DNA of 37,681 nucleotides from a bacterium (GTDB taxonomy: Bacteria; Patescibacteriota; Gracilibacteria; UBA1369; PNNO01). The DNA is taken from positions 1 to 37,681 of the forward strand of contig JAGGUZ010000008.1 of the NCBI GenBank assembly GCA_021158225.1, in the 5' to 3' direction. How positions within the stretch are numbered: the stretch's first letter is position 1; every line of letters starts with the position of its first letter. The notes beneath the pieces are model-generated. The model was given only the letters and a program-made list of their open reading frames with translations. It was not told the origin of the DNA and did not search any database. Shown in pieces: positions 24,046 to 33,453 of the stretch. Both the position numbers and the translations under genes were made by a program.

Positions 24046-26811
24046 ATGAATAATTTGAATCCGGAACAATCAGTCGCTGTTAAACATATTAAAGGCCCGC
24101 TTTTAATTATTGCAGGAGCCGGAACAGGCAAAACACATGTTCTCACATCAAGAATAATTCACCTTTTAAAAGAAAAAGTAGCAAATGCGTCCGATATACT
24201 GGCCTTAACATTTACGGAGAAAGCTACGGATGAAATGATAGAACGCATTGACAAAGCTCTTCCTTATTCGTATGAAGACATGGCTATCCATACTTTTCAT
24301 GCATTCTGCGATAAAATTCTTCGCGAGGAAGGGCTGGAAATAGGCTTAGACACATCCTATATCATTCTTCCCGAAATAGATCAGTGGATGTTAATAAAAA
24401 AACATTTATTCGAATTCGATCTTAACTATTACCGTCCACTCGGAAACACAAATAAATTTATTTCAGCTCTTGGAAAACATTTTTCCCGCCTTAAAGATGA
24501 AGACATTTCGCCTGAAAAATACTATGAATATGCCGAAAATCAAGAAGATGGCGTAGAAAAAGATCGTCTTTTAGAACTAGCTTCAGCCTATAAAAAATAT
24601 CAAGAGTTAATTGTACGTGAGAATTCAATGGATTTTAACGATCTTCAATATTATGTTTTGCGCTTATTCGAAAAAAGACCCGCCATTTTAAAGCAATATC
24701 AAGAAAAATTTAAATATATTCTGGTTGATGAATTTCAAGATACAAATTTCATACAAACAAAAATCATAAATCTTCTGGCGCAAGCCCATAAAAACATAAC
24801 AGTGGTAGGTGATGACGACCAAAGCATTTATCGATGGAGAGGTGCATCAATGAATAATGTAAATGAATTTAACAAACAATTTCCAAATACTACAAAAATC
24901 ATATTAAAAGAGAATTACAGGAGCACTCCTGAGATACTTGATGTATCTTACGAAGTTATAAAAAACAATAATCCGTACAGAATAGACAAGAAGCTTCACA
25001 GCCAACTTAAAAACGGGAAACCAGTTGAGATACTATCTTTCGATCATTATCAACAAGAAACCGAATACATCGCTTCAAAAATAGAAGAACTTTCAAAAAA
25101 CAAAGATTTTAACGAGTTTGCAATACTTGTAAGAAGCCATGCTCTTGCCAAGCCGTTTATAGAGGAATTTAAAACCCGCAAAATTCCATTTCAAGTAAGG
25201 AATAAGCAAGCACTTGCCACACTTCCGGAAATAAAAGATATGATTGCTGTATTAAAATTCTTGGCAAATCCAACTGATGATCTAGCGCTTTTCAGAATAC
25301 TTAGAATGCCTATTTATTCTTTTAAAATGGAAGAAGTCCTTCTAATGGTAAATGAAGCTAAATCAGCCTATAAATCAATATATTCATTAATCAAAGAAAA
25401 AAACACATTCAAAAAAATTGTTGAAACTCTAAATAAATTGATAGATTTTACAAAATCAGACTCAATATCACGCATTTTGGGGGAATTTTTAAAACAATCA
25501 AAATACATCCAATATCTACAAAACAATCAATCCGTGGAAAATGAAGAAAAAATAGTATCAATAGCCTCTTTTTTGCAACTTATAAAAGAATATGAGCAAT
25601 CTCACTCTCACCACGATGTATCTATCATAACATTTTTGGATTATTTATCTCTCTTGGATCAAGCCGGTGCAACACTGGACAATTCCTTAACAAATAATGT
25701 GCAAGATGCCGTTCAAATACTTAGCGTACATGCCGCAAAAGGGCTTGAATTCCCGGTTGTCTTTATTCCGTCTTTGGTAAAAAATCGTTTTCCGGGAACA
25801 AACAAAAAAGACCAAATAAGAATACCGGATGCACTCTCAAGTGAAGAAATACCGGAAGGAGACATCCACTTACAAGAAGAAAGAAGACTTTTCTATGTAG
25901 CTTGTACAAGAGCTAAAGAACAGCTTTTTCTGACATACAGTCAAAAGTATCAAGGTACAAAGAAATGGAAACCATCTCCATTTATAGAAGAAGCAAGGAA
26001 AAGCAATTCCGCAATCGTTACAAACTGCGAACCGACAAAAATACAAGAGTATTCGGAAAAAGAAACTCCTGTGCGGAAAATAAATATTTATTCGCCAAAA
26101 ACTCTTAGTTACAGCAAGCTTAATACCTTTTCCAAGTGTCCTCTTAAATATAAATTTGGATATATCTACAAAATTCCGACCCCATCCGCACATGCTTCAA
26201 ATTTCGGAACATCAATCCACAACACGCTTAAAGATATTTATCAATATATAACCGTTCATAAAGATATTTCGCTTGATAAATGTAAAGAATTTTATGAAAA
26301 AAACTGGATTTCTAAAGGTTACGACAATAAAGCTCATCACAACACAAGAAAGAAAAAAGGCTGGGAAATAATACAAAAATATTATGAGGAAAATTCAAAT
26401 CCATGGGTTATCCCAACTTTTATAGAAAAAGGATTTTTCCTAAAATTAGGCAAACACACGCTTAGTGGTCGTATAGATAGAATAGATATGCTCAAAGACG
26501 GTACTTACGAAATTATAGACTACAAGACAGGCAAACTAAAAAAAGAGTCCGAGGTTAAAAAAGATTTACAGCTTTCTTTATATGCTCTTGCCTGCAAAGA
26601 AATTTACAAAATTCCCGTTTCCAAGCTAAGTCTTTACTTTTTGGAAGATAATAAAAAAATATCAACAACAAGAGACAGCGAACAACTTAAAAAAGCACGT
26701 GAAAAAATAATAAAACAATCCAACGAACTTATACACTCATCGTTTGAAGCAACTCCGGGATTCAATTGCCAATTCTGCGAATACAGACTTCTTTGCAATA
26801 AGGCCGAATAG
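24046..26811 (+). CDS. UvrD/PcrA-type helicase fused to Fe-S PD-(D/E)XK nuclease
   Basis: 921 aa. Superfamily-1 motifs in order: GAGTGKT (24-30), LVDEFQDTN (D228, E229), GDDDQSIYRWRGA, ENYRS, VHAAKGLEF and ACTRAKEQL. The C-terminal nuclease has SYSKLNTFSKCP, GRIDRID (D811, D814) and EIIDYKTGK (D825, K827). Cysteines C698, C908, C911 and C917 are spaced as in the AddB/AdnAB iron-sulphur nuclease. The fusion of helicase and nuclease in one chain matches AdnA/RecB-like enzymes that process double-strand breaks. No AddA/RecC-like partner is adjacent, so it may act alone or with a distant subunit. Confidence 0.93.
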   Translation: MNNLNPEQSVAVKHIKGPLLIIAGAGTGKTHVLTSRIIHLLKEKVANASDILALTFTEKATDEMIERIDKALPYSYEDMAIHTFHAFCDKILREEGLEIGLDTSYIILPEIDQWMLIKKHLFEFDLNYYRPLGNTNKFISALGKHFSRLKDEDISPEKYYEYAENQEDGVEKDRLLELASAYKKYQELIVRENSMDFNDLQYYVLRLFEKRPAILKQYQEKFKYILVDEFQDTNFIQTKIINLLAQAHKNITVVGDDDQSIYRWRGASMNNVNEFNKQFPNTTKIILKENYRSTPEILDVSYEVIKNNNPYRIDKKLHSQLKNGKPVEILSFDHYQQETEYIASKIEELSKNKDFNEFAILVRSHALAKPFIEEFKTRKIPFQVRNKQALATLPEIKDMIAVLKFLANPTDDLALFRILRMPIYSFKMEEVLLMVNEAKSAYKSIYSLIKEKNTFKKIVETLNKLIDFTKSDSISRILGEFLKQSKYIQYLQNNQSVENEEKIVSIASFLQLIKEYEQSHSHHDVSIITFLDYLSLLDQAGATLDNSLTNNVQDAVQILSVHAAKGLEFPVVFIPSLVKNRFPGTNKKDQIRIPDALSSEEIPEGDIHLQEERRLFYVACTRAKEQLFLTYSQKYQGTKKWKPSPFIEEARKSNSAIVTNCEPTKIQEYSEKETPVRKINIYSPKTLSYSKLNTFSKCPLKYKFGYIYKIPTPSAHASNFGTSIHNTLKDIYQYITVHKDISLDKCKEFYEKNWISKGYDNKAHHNTRKKKGWEIIQKYYEENSNPWVIPTFIEKGFFLKLGKHTLSGRIDRIDMLKDGTYEIIDYKTGKLKKESEVKKDLQLSLYALACKEIYKIPVSKLSLYFLEDNKKISTTRDSEQLKKAREKIIKQSNELIHSSFEATPGFNCQFCEYRLLCNKAE

Positions 26812-26894
26812 AAAGCATTTCAAAACCTTCTTAACCTTGTGACTTCAATGCACTTTCATCCAGTCCCGAGACTTTAACATACGCAAAATTATGC

Positions 26895-26918
26895 AATAAA
26901 AAACTCCTCAAAGAGTTT
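26895..26918 (-). terminator. Minus-strand intrinsic terminator
   Basis: On the minus strand AAACTC-tttgag-GAGTTT is followed directly by further T residues (six T in a row, then ATT). The only upstream minus-strand signal is the promoter at 27278-27306. Confidence 0.6.
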
Positions 26919-27177
26919 GAGAACCAAAGCACCTCACCGAATAAATTCGGCGAAATCAGGACTGGTACTATAATGCAATATTCTCACAAGGAGAAGGCAT
27001 TAAAGTATCAAGCGATTTCTATCCAAAGTAATCTTAAGATGATACAAAAGATGCAAGAATTACAGAAGCAATGAATGCAAATATCCAAGTACATTTACCC
27101 GAGAGCAAATATTCTTTAGAAAGAGTATCAAAAGATAACTTAAGGAGAGACGCAAAAAAGGTAGTCGTTTTCTTTGA

Positions 27178-27222
27178 GGAGAAATGGAACCTTAAACATA
27201 GTAATTAAGGTCCCGTTTCTCC
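27178..27222. repeat. 18-bp imperfect inverted repeat (long stem-loop)
   Basis: Arms 27178-27195 and 27205-27222 are complementary at 16 Watson-Crick positions, with one T-G and one A-C position, around a 9-nt loop. In the minus-strand RNA it lies about 50 nt from the predicted 5' end. There is no T tail on either side, so it is not a simple terminator. Confidence 0.85.
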
Positions 27223-27277
27223 CCACCGATGCCAAAATCTATTTTTCAATGTTCTTTTTATTTTTGATCACATATAC

Positions 27278-27306
27278 ATTATAACATCTTATTTTTAGAA
27301 AATCAA
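27278..27306 (-). promoter_or_regulatory. Strong minus-strand promoter upstream of infB
   Basis: TTGATT (27306-27301), a 17-bp spacer, then TATAAT (27283-27278) preceded by TGT, an extended -10. It faces away from infB, toward a region with no annotated gene. Confidence 0.75.
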
Positions 27307-27368
27307 CCCTATGGAAAACTTTAATCCGAAAAATTCGAATTTAAGCACATAATCCTTTACTTTTCCAA

Positions 27369-27374
27369 TATAAT
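27369..27374 (+). promoter_or_regulatory. Probable -10 box for infB
   Basis: A perfect TATAAT 46 bp before the infB ATG. No good -35 is visible at the expected spacing. Confidence 0.45.
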
Positions 27375-27420
27375 TCCCTAAACTAAAACACGTTTTAAAA
27401 AATTCGTATTTTCTCTTTAT

Positions 27421-29505
27421 ATGTCACAAAAAATCACTGAAATCGCCGAAAAATTAAATTTAACCACTAAAGAGCTTAAAGAAAAAATCATCCAGCTTGG
27501 ATTTGATATAAAATCAAACGCAAGAACTTTGGATGATGAAACTGCAGAACTTGTTCTTTCCGAGCTTTCCGAAGAAGACGAAGAAAATAACGACAAAGGC
27601 GCAGCAAAAATCTACGAAGAAATTTATGATAAAGAGCTCGATAAAGAAATTATTAAGAAACAAAGGAAACAAACCGCCGGAAAAACTTCCGAAAAAGACA
27701 AATCACCACAACAAGAAGAAGAAAAACCTCAATCTCCAAATAAATCAATCCTTATTCCAACGGTAATCTCCGTTAAAGAGTTCGCCGAAAAAACCGGCAT
27801 TAATCCGGCAAAGATTATCGGAGAATTGATGAAAAATGGAATTTTAGCAAATATAAATCAACAAATTGACTATGATACGGCTGCAATTATAGCCGGAGAT
27901 CTTGGAATAAAAATTAAGAAAAAAAGAGACGAGGTCGCCCTTGAAGACCTTTTTGCAGGAGACTTGCAAGCTCTTTTAAAAGAGGACGATAAAAACGATT
28001 TAGTCGCTCGCCCGCCGATTATAAGTGTAATGGGACATGTTGATCACGGTAAGACAAAGATTCTCGATTACATTCGGCATGCAAATGTAATAGATACGGA
28101 AGCTGGAGGTATAACACAACATATTGGGGCTTACCAAGTAGAGAAAGAGGGTAAAAAAATAACTTTTTTAGATACTCCGGGACATGCCGCTTTTACAGCA
28201 ATGCGAGCTCGCGGAGCAAAAGCTACAGACATTGCAATTCTAGTAGTGGCCGCCGACGAAGGAGTGAAACCTCAAACGATTGAAGCTATAAATCACGCGA
28301 AAGATGCAAACATTCCAATTATAGTCGCAATAAACAAAATAGATAAAGCCGGAGCAAATCCGGAAAAAGTCAAAGGAGAACTCGCCGAACATGGTTTACA
28401 AGCCGAAGATTGGGGTGGAAAAACCATAATGGTTCCCGTTTCCGCAATTACAGGGGAAGGAATAGACAAACTTCTTGAAATGATACTTCTGGTAACCGAA
28501 ATGGAAAACCTTAAAGCAAATCCAAACCGCGATGCAGTTGCTACAGTAATAGAGTCTCATTTAGATAAAAACCTCGGACCTATAGCTACCGTGATTATTA
28601 ATACAGGTACGCTTAGAATAATGGATAATATAGTCATGGGCACAAGTTATGGAAGAATAAAAATAATGAAAGATTATTCCGGAAAAAATATAAAGACAGC
28701 TCCTCCATCAACTCCAGTATTAATAGCAGGTTTATCTAAAACTCCTCAAAGCGGAGACATTCTCCAAGTTGTTAAGGATGAAAAAACGGCAAGATTAAGA
28801 GCAAATCAAATCGAGACACTTCAAAAAAATATGAACAAAGAAGGCATAAATGCCGGGAAAGACATTATCGCACGTATTGCAAGTGGAAAACTAAAGACTC
28901 TTAAGATCGTTTTAAAAACAGACACAAAAGGATCTCTTGAAGCAATAACTCAAGCGCTCGGAAAAATCAAAGACAAAGAAGTCGCAATTAAGATTATTCA
29001 TTCTGGGGTCGGAAATATTAACGAAAGTGATATCATTATGGCATCCGCAAGCAGAGGTCTTGTAGTGGCGTTTCAAATAGACCTACCTTCACAAGCAAAA
29101 AAAACCGCAGAGAGAGAACAAGTGGAAGTACTTCAATACAAAATTATATACAACCTTATCGACGATATTAAAAAACTTCTTTCCGGACTATTGGAACCGG
29201 AAATAGTTAAAATTGAACTTGGAAAAGTAGAAGTAAAAAAAATATTTTATTCCGGGAAAAAAGATATGATTGTCGGATGTAAAGTTACAAACGGAAAGAT
29301 AGAGAATAAAGCCAAAGCAAGAATTTTAAGAGGAGAAGAGATCGTAGGAGAATTTGAAATCGGATCACTTAAAAAAGTCGATGAAACGGTTGAAGAAGTT
29401 AAGGAAGGAAACGAATGCGGAATCAAAATCCCGCGAAAATCAGACGTTCAAGAAGGTGATATATTGGAAATCTATAAGGAGGAACAGAAAATTCGCACAC
29501 TTTAA
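27421..29505 (+). CDS. infB: Translation initiation factor IF-2
   Basis: 694 aa. Two IF2 N-terminal domains (about 1-50 and 118-165) flank a Lys/Glu/Gln-rich linker. The G domain follows, with GHVDHGKT from residue 205, DTPGHAAF and NKID, then the C-terminal domains up to an EEQKIRTL end. IF-2 brings initiator tRNA to the 30S subunit and drives subunit joining. The usual neighbours nusA and rbfA are missing; it heads the sugar-nucleotide cluster, with only 3 bp to the next gene. The start at the ATG has no SD. Confidence 0.97.
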   Translation: MSQKITEIAEKLNLTTKELKEKIIQLGFDIKSNARTLDDETAELVLSELSEEDEENNDKGAAKIYEEIYDKELDKEIIKKQRKQTAGKTSEKDKSPQQEEEKPQSPNKSILIPTVISVKEFAEKTGINPAKIIGELMKNGILANINQQIDYDTAAIIAGDLGIKIKKKRDEVALEDLFAGDLQALLKEDDKNDLVARPPIISVMGHVDHGKTKILDYIRHANVIDTEAGGITQHIGAYQVEKEGKKITFLDTPGHAAFTAMRARGAKATDIAILVVAADEGVKPQTIEAINHAKDANIPIIVAINKIDKAGANPEKVKGELAEHGLQAEDWGGKTIMVPVSAITGEGIDKLLEMILLVTEMENLKANPNRDAVATVIESHLDKNLGPIATVIINTGTLRIMDNIVMGTSYGRIKIMKDYSGKNIKTAPPSTPVLIAGLSKTPQSGDILQVVKDEKTARLRANQIETLQKNMNKEGINAGKDIIARIASGKLKTLKIVLKTDTKGSLEAITQALGKIKDKEVAIKIIHSGVGNINESDIIMASASRGLVVAFQIDLPSQAKKTAEREQVEVLQYKIIYNLIDDIKKLLSGLLEPEIVKIELGKVEVKKIFYSGKKDMIVGCKVTNGKIENKAKARILRGEEIVGEFEIGSLKKVDETVEEVKEGNECGIKIPRKSDVQEGDILEIYKEEQKIRTL

Positions 29506-29508
29506 AAT

Positions 29509-29904
29509 ATGAATTCTTTCGAATTTTTCACATTACCGGTTTTCACGGATAATCGTGGCTCTCTAATCCCCTTGGAACTAAAGGAGTATATACCTTGGGA
29601 ACCGAAGAGAATTTATTATGCAATTAATAATAAAGATGGAAGAGGCGGACATTGCCACAGAACAGAGCAAGAATTATTTATCTGCATACAGGGAAGCATG
29701 ACCGTGAAGCTTCATGATGGGAAAAATTGGACAGAAAAGAAGATGACCGCTCCATTAGAAGCCGTACATGTTAACAATATGGTCTGGCATGAATTTATAG
29801 ATTTTTCACAAGATGCAGTTCTTTTGGCAATATCTTCAACAAATTATGACAATGAAGATTATGTCCGAAATTTCGATCAATTCTTAAATGAAACAAACCA
29901 ATGA
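29509..29904 (+). CDS. FdtA/WxcM-like cupin, putative dTDP-sugar 3,4-ketoisomerase
   Basis: 131 aa, a single cupin. The active-site signature RGGHCHRTEQELFIC (45-59, H48 and H50) and the HVNNMVWHEF segment match the FdtA/QdtA/WxcM family, which moves the keto group of dTDP-4-keto-6-deoxyglucose from C4 to C3. RmlC (the 3,5-epimerase) is longer and has a different motif. It starts 3 bp after infB, and its last four bases overlap the rmlB start (ATGA). Such enzymes normally precede an aminotransferase, which is absent here. Confidence 0.82.
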   Translation: MNSFEFFTLPVFTDNRGSLIPLELKEYIPWEPKRIYYAINNKDGRGGHCHRTEQELFICIQGSMTVKLHDGKNWTEKKMTAPLEAVHVNNMVWHEFIDFSQDAVLLAISSTNYDNEDYVRNFDQFLNETNQ

Positions 29905-30875
29905 AAAAAATATTAATAACGGGCGGAGCCGGCTTTATAGGATCAAACTTTACACACTACTACTTGGATAAACATCCGGGAGATCAAGTAATGGTGCTTG
30001 ATAGGCTTACATACGCCGGGAACTTAGAAAATTTAAAAGACCTGGAAAACAACGAAAAATATTGGTTTTTACAAGGAGATATTGCGGATGTAAAACTTAT
30101 AAACAGTCTTTTTGAAAGAGAAAGATTCGACATAGTTGTAAATTTCGCAGCCGAGACACATGTTGATAGAAGCATCGAATCTCCAAGCATATTTGTTATG
30201 ACAAATATTGTAGGAACACAAACTTTGCTTGAAGCTTCAAGAAAATACGGCGTTTCCAGGTATCATCAAATATCAACCGACGAAGTATACGGCGACCTTG
30301 GAACAGATTCTACAGATAAATTTACGGAAGAAACTCCTTTATCGCCTAATTGTCCATATGCGGCATCCAAAGCATCCGCAGACTTGCTTGTTAAATCTTA
30401 TTACGAAACTTATAAATTACCGGCGACAATAAGTCGATGCTCAAACAATTACGGCCCATATCAATTCCCGGAGAAACTTATTCCTTATTTCTTTAAACTA
30501 ATAACAAATGGCGAAAAAGCGCCTGTTTACGGAGATGGAAAAAATGTAAGGGATTGGCTTTATGTTATCGATCATTGTCGCGCCATAGATACAATTTTGG
30601 AAAAAGGACATGTTGGCGAAGTTTACAATATAGGAGGTAATAACGAAAAAACCAATCTTGAAATAACTAAAATTTTACTTAAATTCCTCGGTAAAGATGA
30701 GAGTTTGATAACATTTGTGAAAGATCGTCTTGCTCATGACAGAAGATATGCGATTGATGCTTCCAAAATAAAAAGTAAACTCGGATGGGAACCGTCTGTT
30801 ACATTTGAAGAAGGTATAGCAAAAACATTCGATTGGTATGAAAACCATAAAGATTGGTGGAAAAATAAATCTTAA
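29901..30875 (+). CDS. rmlB: dTDP-glucose 4,6-dehydratase
   Basis: 324 aa, extended SDR fold. NAD-binding GGAGFIGSN (7-15), the STDEVYG motif, and the catalytic pair Y153/K157 (YAASK). It converts dTDP-glucose to dTDP-4-keto-6-deoxyglucose, the branch point for rhamnose and other deoxysugars. It is coupled to the preceding cupin by a 4-bp overlap; proS follows after 13 bp. Confidence 0.95.
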   Translation: MKKILITGGAGFIGSNFTHYYLDKHPGDQVMVLDRLTYAGNLENLKDLENNEKYWFLQGDIADVKLINSLFERERFDIVVNFAAETHVDRSIESPSIFVMTNIVGTQTLLEASRKYGVSRYHQISTDEVYGDLGTDSTDKFTEETPLSPNCPYAASKASADLLVKSYYETYKLPATISRCSNNYGPYQFPEKLIPYFFKLITNGEKAPVYGDGKNVRDWLYVIDHCRAIDTILEKGHVGEVYNIGGNNEKTNLEITKILLKFLGKDESLITFVKDRLAHDRRYAIDASKIKSKLGWEPSVTFEEGIAKTFDWYENHKDWWKNKS

Positions 30876-30888
30876 ACAACCAGAAGTT

Positions 30889-32598
30889 ATGCGCTACTCA
30901 AAGCTATTTGGGAAAACAAAGCATGAAGCCCCAAGCGATGCAAACAGTAAAAATGCGGAATTATTAACGAAAGGAGGATTTATAGATAAGCTATCTTCCG
31001 GAATTTACTCATTTCTTCCTCTTGGAATAAGAAGTTTAAAAAAAATAAATGAAATAATTAGAGAAGAAATGAATGCCATCGGAGGACAAGAAATTCTTAT
31101 GCCCGCACTTCACCCGGTTGAAATCTGGGAACAAACAGGAAGAAACAAAACAATGGATGAAATTCTTTATCGGACAAAAGCTGGAGAAAAAGAGTTTGTT
31201 TTTGGACCAAGCCATGAAGAAACTGTTACTCCTCTGGCGAAAAGACAGATTCAAAGCTACAAAGATATGCCAATGGTTGTTTATCAACTTCAAACAAAAT
31301 TCAGAAACGAACCACGAGCAAAATCCGGTCTGCTGAGAGGTAGAGAATTTGGAATGAAGGATATGTACAGTTTTCACTCAAGCGAAAAAGATCTTGATAG
31401 ATATTATAAAAAGGTAATAGAAGCTTATTTAAATGTTTATAGCAGGTGCGAAATGGACGCTTATGTTTTACAAGCTTCAGGAGGCGCATTTACAGATAAA
31501 TATTCACACGAATTCTCAATTAAAACGGATGCGGGAGAAGATACAATGATTTTATGTAAAAATTGCAAATTCGCCCAAAATTTGGAAGTTGCCGAAGGAA
31601 AATACGACAACCCTTCTTCAGATGAAGAAGAAAAAGAATTAACAAAAGTGCAAGTTGAAAGAGGTAAAACCGTAAAAGCCAATGCCGAAGCTCATAATTG
31701 TGATAATTGGCGAATATTAAAAAGCGTAGTTTATATGATTGAGGGCGCCGGACCTGTAGGGATTTTAATAAGAGGAGATTTTAACGTAAACGAAAATAAA
31801 GTTGAAAAATATTTTCAGAAAAGAGTAAGACCGGCAACATCGGAAGAACTTAAGAAATACGGACTGGTTGAAGGTTTTATATCCCCTGTCGGAGAGGATA
31901 AAAAACAAATTGAGTCAATTTCTTTTGTTGCCGATCATTCAATAGCAAAAATGAAAAATTTTGTAACGGGAGCTAATAAACTTGGCATAGACTTAGTAAA
32001 TGTAAATATCGGAAGAGATTTTGAAGCGGAAGATTTTGCTGATTTTGTTGAGGTGAAAGAAGGATTCAAATGCCCTCAATGTGGAGGACCTCTAACGGAA
32101 GAAAAAGCCGTTGAATCCGGAAACATATTTAAACTCGGAACAAAATTCAGTAATGATTTTGATCTTAAATTTACCGATAAAGACGGGAAACAAAAACCTG
32201 TAATTATGGGTTGTTACGGAATCGGGAATACAAGACTTCTTGGAACAATCGTCGAAGCTTCTAATGATGAAAAAGGCATAATCTGGCCAAAATCGGTTGC
32301 TCCTTATCATGTTCACTTAATTCAACTCGGCAATAACGATGAAGTTAATACAATGGCTGAGAAATTATACGAACTAATGAGAAAAGACAATATTGAAGTA
32401 CTTTTTGATGAAAGAGATGCAAGAGCCGGTGAAAAATTTAAGGATGCCGATCTTATCGGCTTACCTTTAAGAATTGTTGTGAGCAAAAGAACATTAGAAA
32501 AAGACAGCGTTGAATGGAAAGAAAGAAAAGAAGGAAACGCAAAAGAAGTTAAAATTGACGATGTAATCGAAAATATCAAAAAATTTATTAACGAATAA
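30889..32598 (+). CDS. proS: Prolyl-tRNA synthetase (bacterial type)
   Basis: 569 aa from the ATG at 30889 (MRYSKLFGKT, the usual N-terminus); an earlier in-frame start at 30838 lies inside rmlB. Class II motif 2 is FRNEPRAKSGLLRGREFG (138-155). An insertion (editing-type) region with paired Cys (CKNC, CPQC) follows. Motif 3 reads GCYGIGNTRLLG, where most relatives have GIGVSR. A C-terminal anticodon-binding domain follows. It charges tRNA-Pro. Its place inside the deoxysugar operon is unusual. Its stop and the rmlD start share one base (TAATG). Confidence 0.95.
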   Translation: MRYSKLFGKTKHEAPSDANSKNAELLTKGGFIDKLSSGIYSFLPLGIRSLKKINEIIREEMNAIGGQEILMPALHPVEIWEQTGRNKTMDEILYRTKAGEKEFVFGPSHEETVTPLAKRQIQSYKDMPMVVYQLQTKFRNEPRAKSGLLRGREFGMKDMYSFHSSEKDLDRYYKKVIEAYLNVYSRCEMDAYVLQASGGAFTDKYSHEFSIKTDAGEDTMILCKNCKFAQNLEVAEGKYDNPSSDEEEKELTKVQVERGKTVKANAEAHNCDNWRILKSVVYMIEGAGPVGILIRGDFNVNENKVEKYFQKRVRPATSEELKKYGLVEGFISPVGEDKKQIESISFVADHSIAKMKNFVTGANKLGIDLVNVNIGRDFEAEDFADFVEVKEGFKCPQCGGPLTEEKAVESGNIFKLGTKFSNDFDLKFTDKDGKQKPVIMGCYGIGNTRLLGTIVEASNDEKGIIWPKSVAPYHVHLIQLGNNDEVNTMAEKLYELMRKDNIEVLFDERDARAGEKFKDADLIGLPLRIVVSKRTLEKDSVEWKERKEGNAKEVKIDDVIENIKKFINE

Positions 32599-33443
32599 TG
32601 AAAATTCTTTTACTTGGAAAAAACGGCTTACTCGGAAGAGAAATCACTCATGCATTTAACAATAAAGGGAATGATGAGTTTTTTGCGCTTAATCATACCG
32701 ATCTTGATATAACCGATAAAGACGCTCTTTTTTTAATGTTAAAAGACTTTAAACCAAATTATGTTATTAACACTGCAGCATTTACTTTTGTTGATGAATG
32801 TGAAGCTAAAAAAGAATTCGTAATGGATGTAAACGGCTATGCAAATGGCGCTCTGGCAGAAATATGCAACGATCTTAACTGCCATTTGACCTATTTTAGT
32901 ACCGATTATGTTTTTGATGGGACAAAAGATGGAGAATATACGGAAGACGACACTCCTTCCCCTATTAATGTTTACGGCCATTCCAAATTACTCGGCGAAC
33001 AATTAATTCAAAAAAATACGGATAATTTTTATATTGTAAGGACTTCTTGGCTTTTTGGAATGCATAGTAGAAATTTTGTAACTACAATGCTTGAACGCGC
33101 CAAAAAGAATAAAGAAATTAAAGTTGTTGACGACCAAATAGGTAAACCGACTTATTCCCACGATCTTGCAGGAGGAGTTTTTGACATGATTCACGACAAA
33201 TCGTTGGAATCCGGAATTTATCATCTTGTTAATGAGGAAAAAACATCTTGGTATCATTTTGCAAAAAAAATTTTTGACGCAACAAATTCAAGTGATGTAA
33301 ACTTAATCCGCATTTCTTCAAATAATCTTGACAGAGTAGCCCCGAGACCTTTAAATTCGAGTCTTAAAAACTCTAAATTGCCAAAGTTAAGAACACACCC
33401 ACAAGCACTTGAAGATTATTTACATCAACTTAATATCATCTAA
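32598..33443 (+). CDS. rmlD: dTDP-4-dehydrorhamnose reductase
   Basis: 281 aa, SDR fold. GKNGLLGREI (7-16), the STDYVFDG motif (101-108) and catalytic Y126/K130 (YGHSK). The family reduces dTDP-4-keto-rhamnose to dTDP-L-rhamnose using NAD(P)H. The gene overlaps proS by one base and lies 10 bp before rmlA. Confidence 0.92.
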   Translation: MKILLLGKNGLLGREITHAFNNKGNDEFFALNHTDLDITDKDALFLMLKDFKPNYVINTAAFTFVDECEAKKEFVMDVNGYANGALAEICNDLNCHLTYFSTDYVFDGTKDGEYTEDDTPSPINVYGHSKLLGEQLIQKNTDNFYIVRTSWLFGMHSRNFVTTMLERAKKNKEIKVVDDQIGKPTYSHDLAGGVFDMIHDKSLESGIYHLVNEEKTSWYHFAKKIFDATNSSDVNLIRISSNNLDRVAPRPLNSSLKNSKLPKLRTHPQALEDYLHQLNII

Positions 33444-33453
33444 ACCAAAGCCC

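Larger units (their letters stand above)
26895..27271 (-). ncRNA. Candidate unannotated ~370-nt minus-strand RNA
   Basis: This occupies the 609-bp gap between the helicase-nuclease gene and infB. A strong minus-strand promoter (27278-27306) starts a transcript at about 27271, and a hairpin plus T run ends it near 26895. No minus-strand frame longer than about 35 codons is present. Inside are an 18-bp stem-loop (27178-27222) and a hairpin CGCCGAA/TTCGGTG (26935-26952) that keeps G-U pairing only on the minus strand. I looked for tmRNA, RNase P and SRP signatures and found none. It may be a new RNA, an antisense or regulatory RNA, or a short-peptide mRNA. Existence and ends are inferred from the signals only. 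Confidence 0.45.

Noticed and set aside
26835-27208. Two plus-strand open stretches (26835-27074 and 27038-27208) that could be a decayed protein gene
   Set aside because: They lack a start codon or SD, lie in different frames, and are crossed by stops; the minus-strand promoter and terminator explain the region better. Not fully excluded.
26895-27271. tmRNA, RNase P RNA or SRP RNA
   Set aside because: The size fits the first two, but no tRNA-like ends with CCA, no tag frame ending in Ala-Ala, no conserved RNase P cores and no SRP tetraloop helix were found.
29509-29904. RmlC (dTDP-4-dehydrorhamnose 3,5-epimerase)
   Set aside because: The protein is too short and carries the RGGHCH/VWHEF signature of the FdtA/WxcM group instead.
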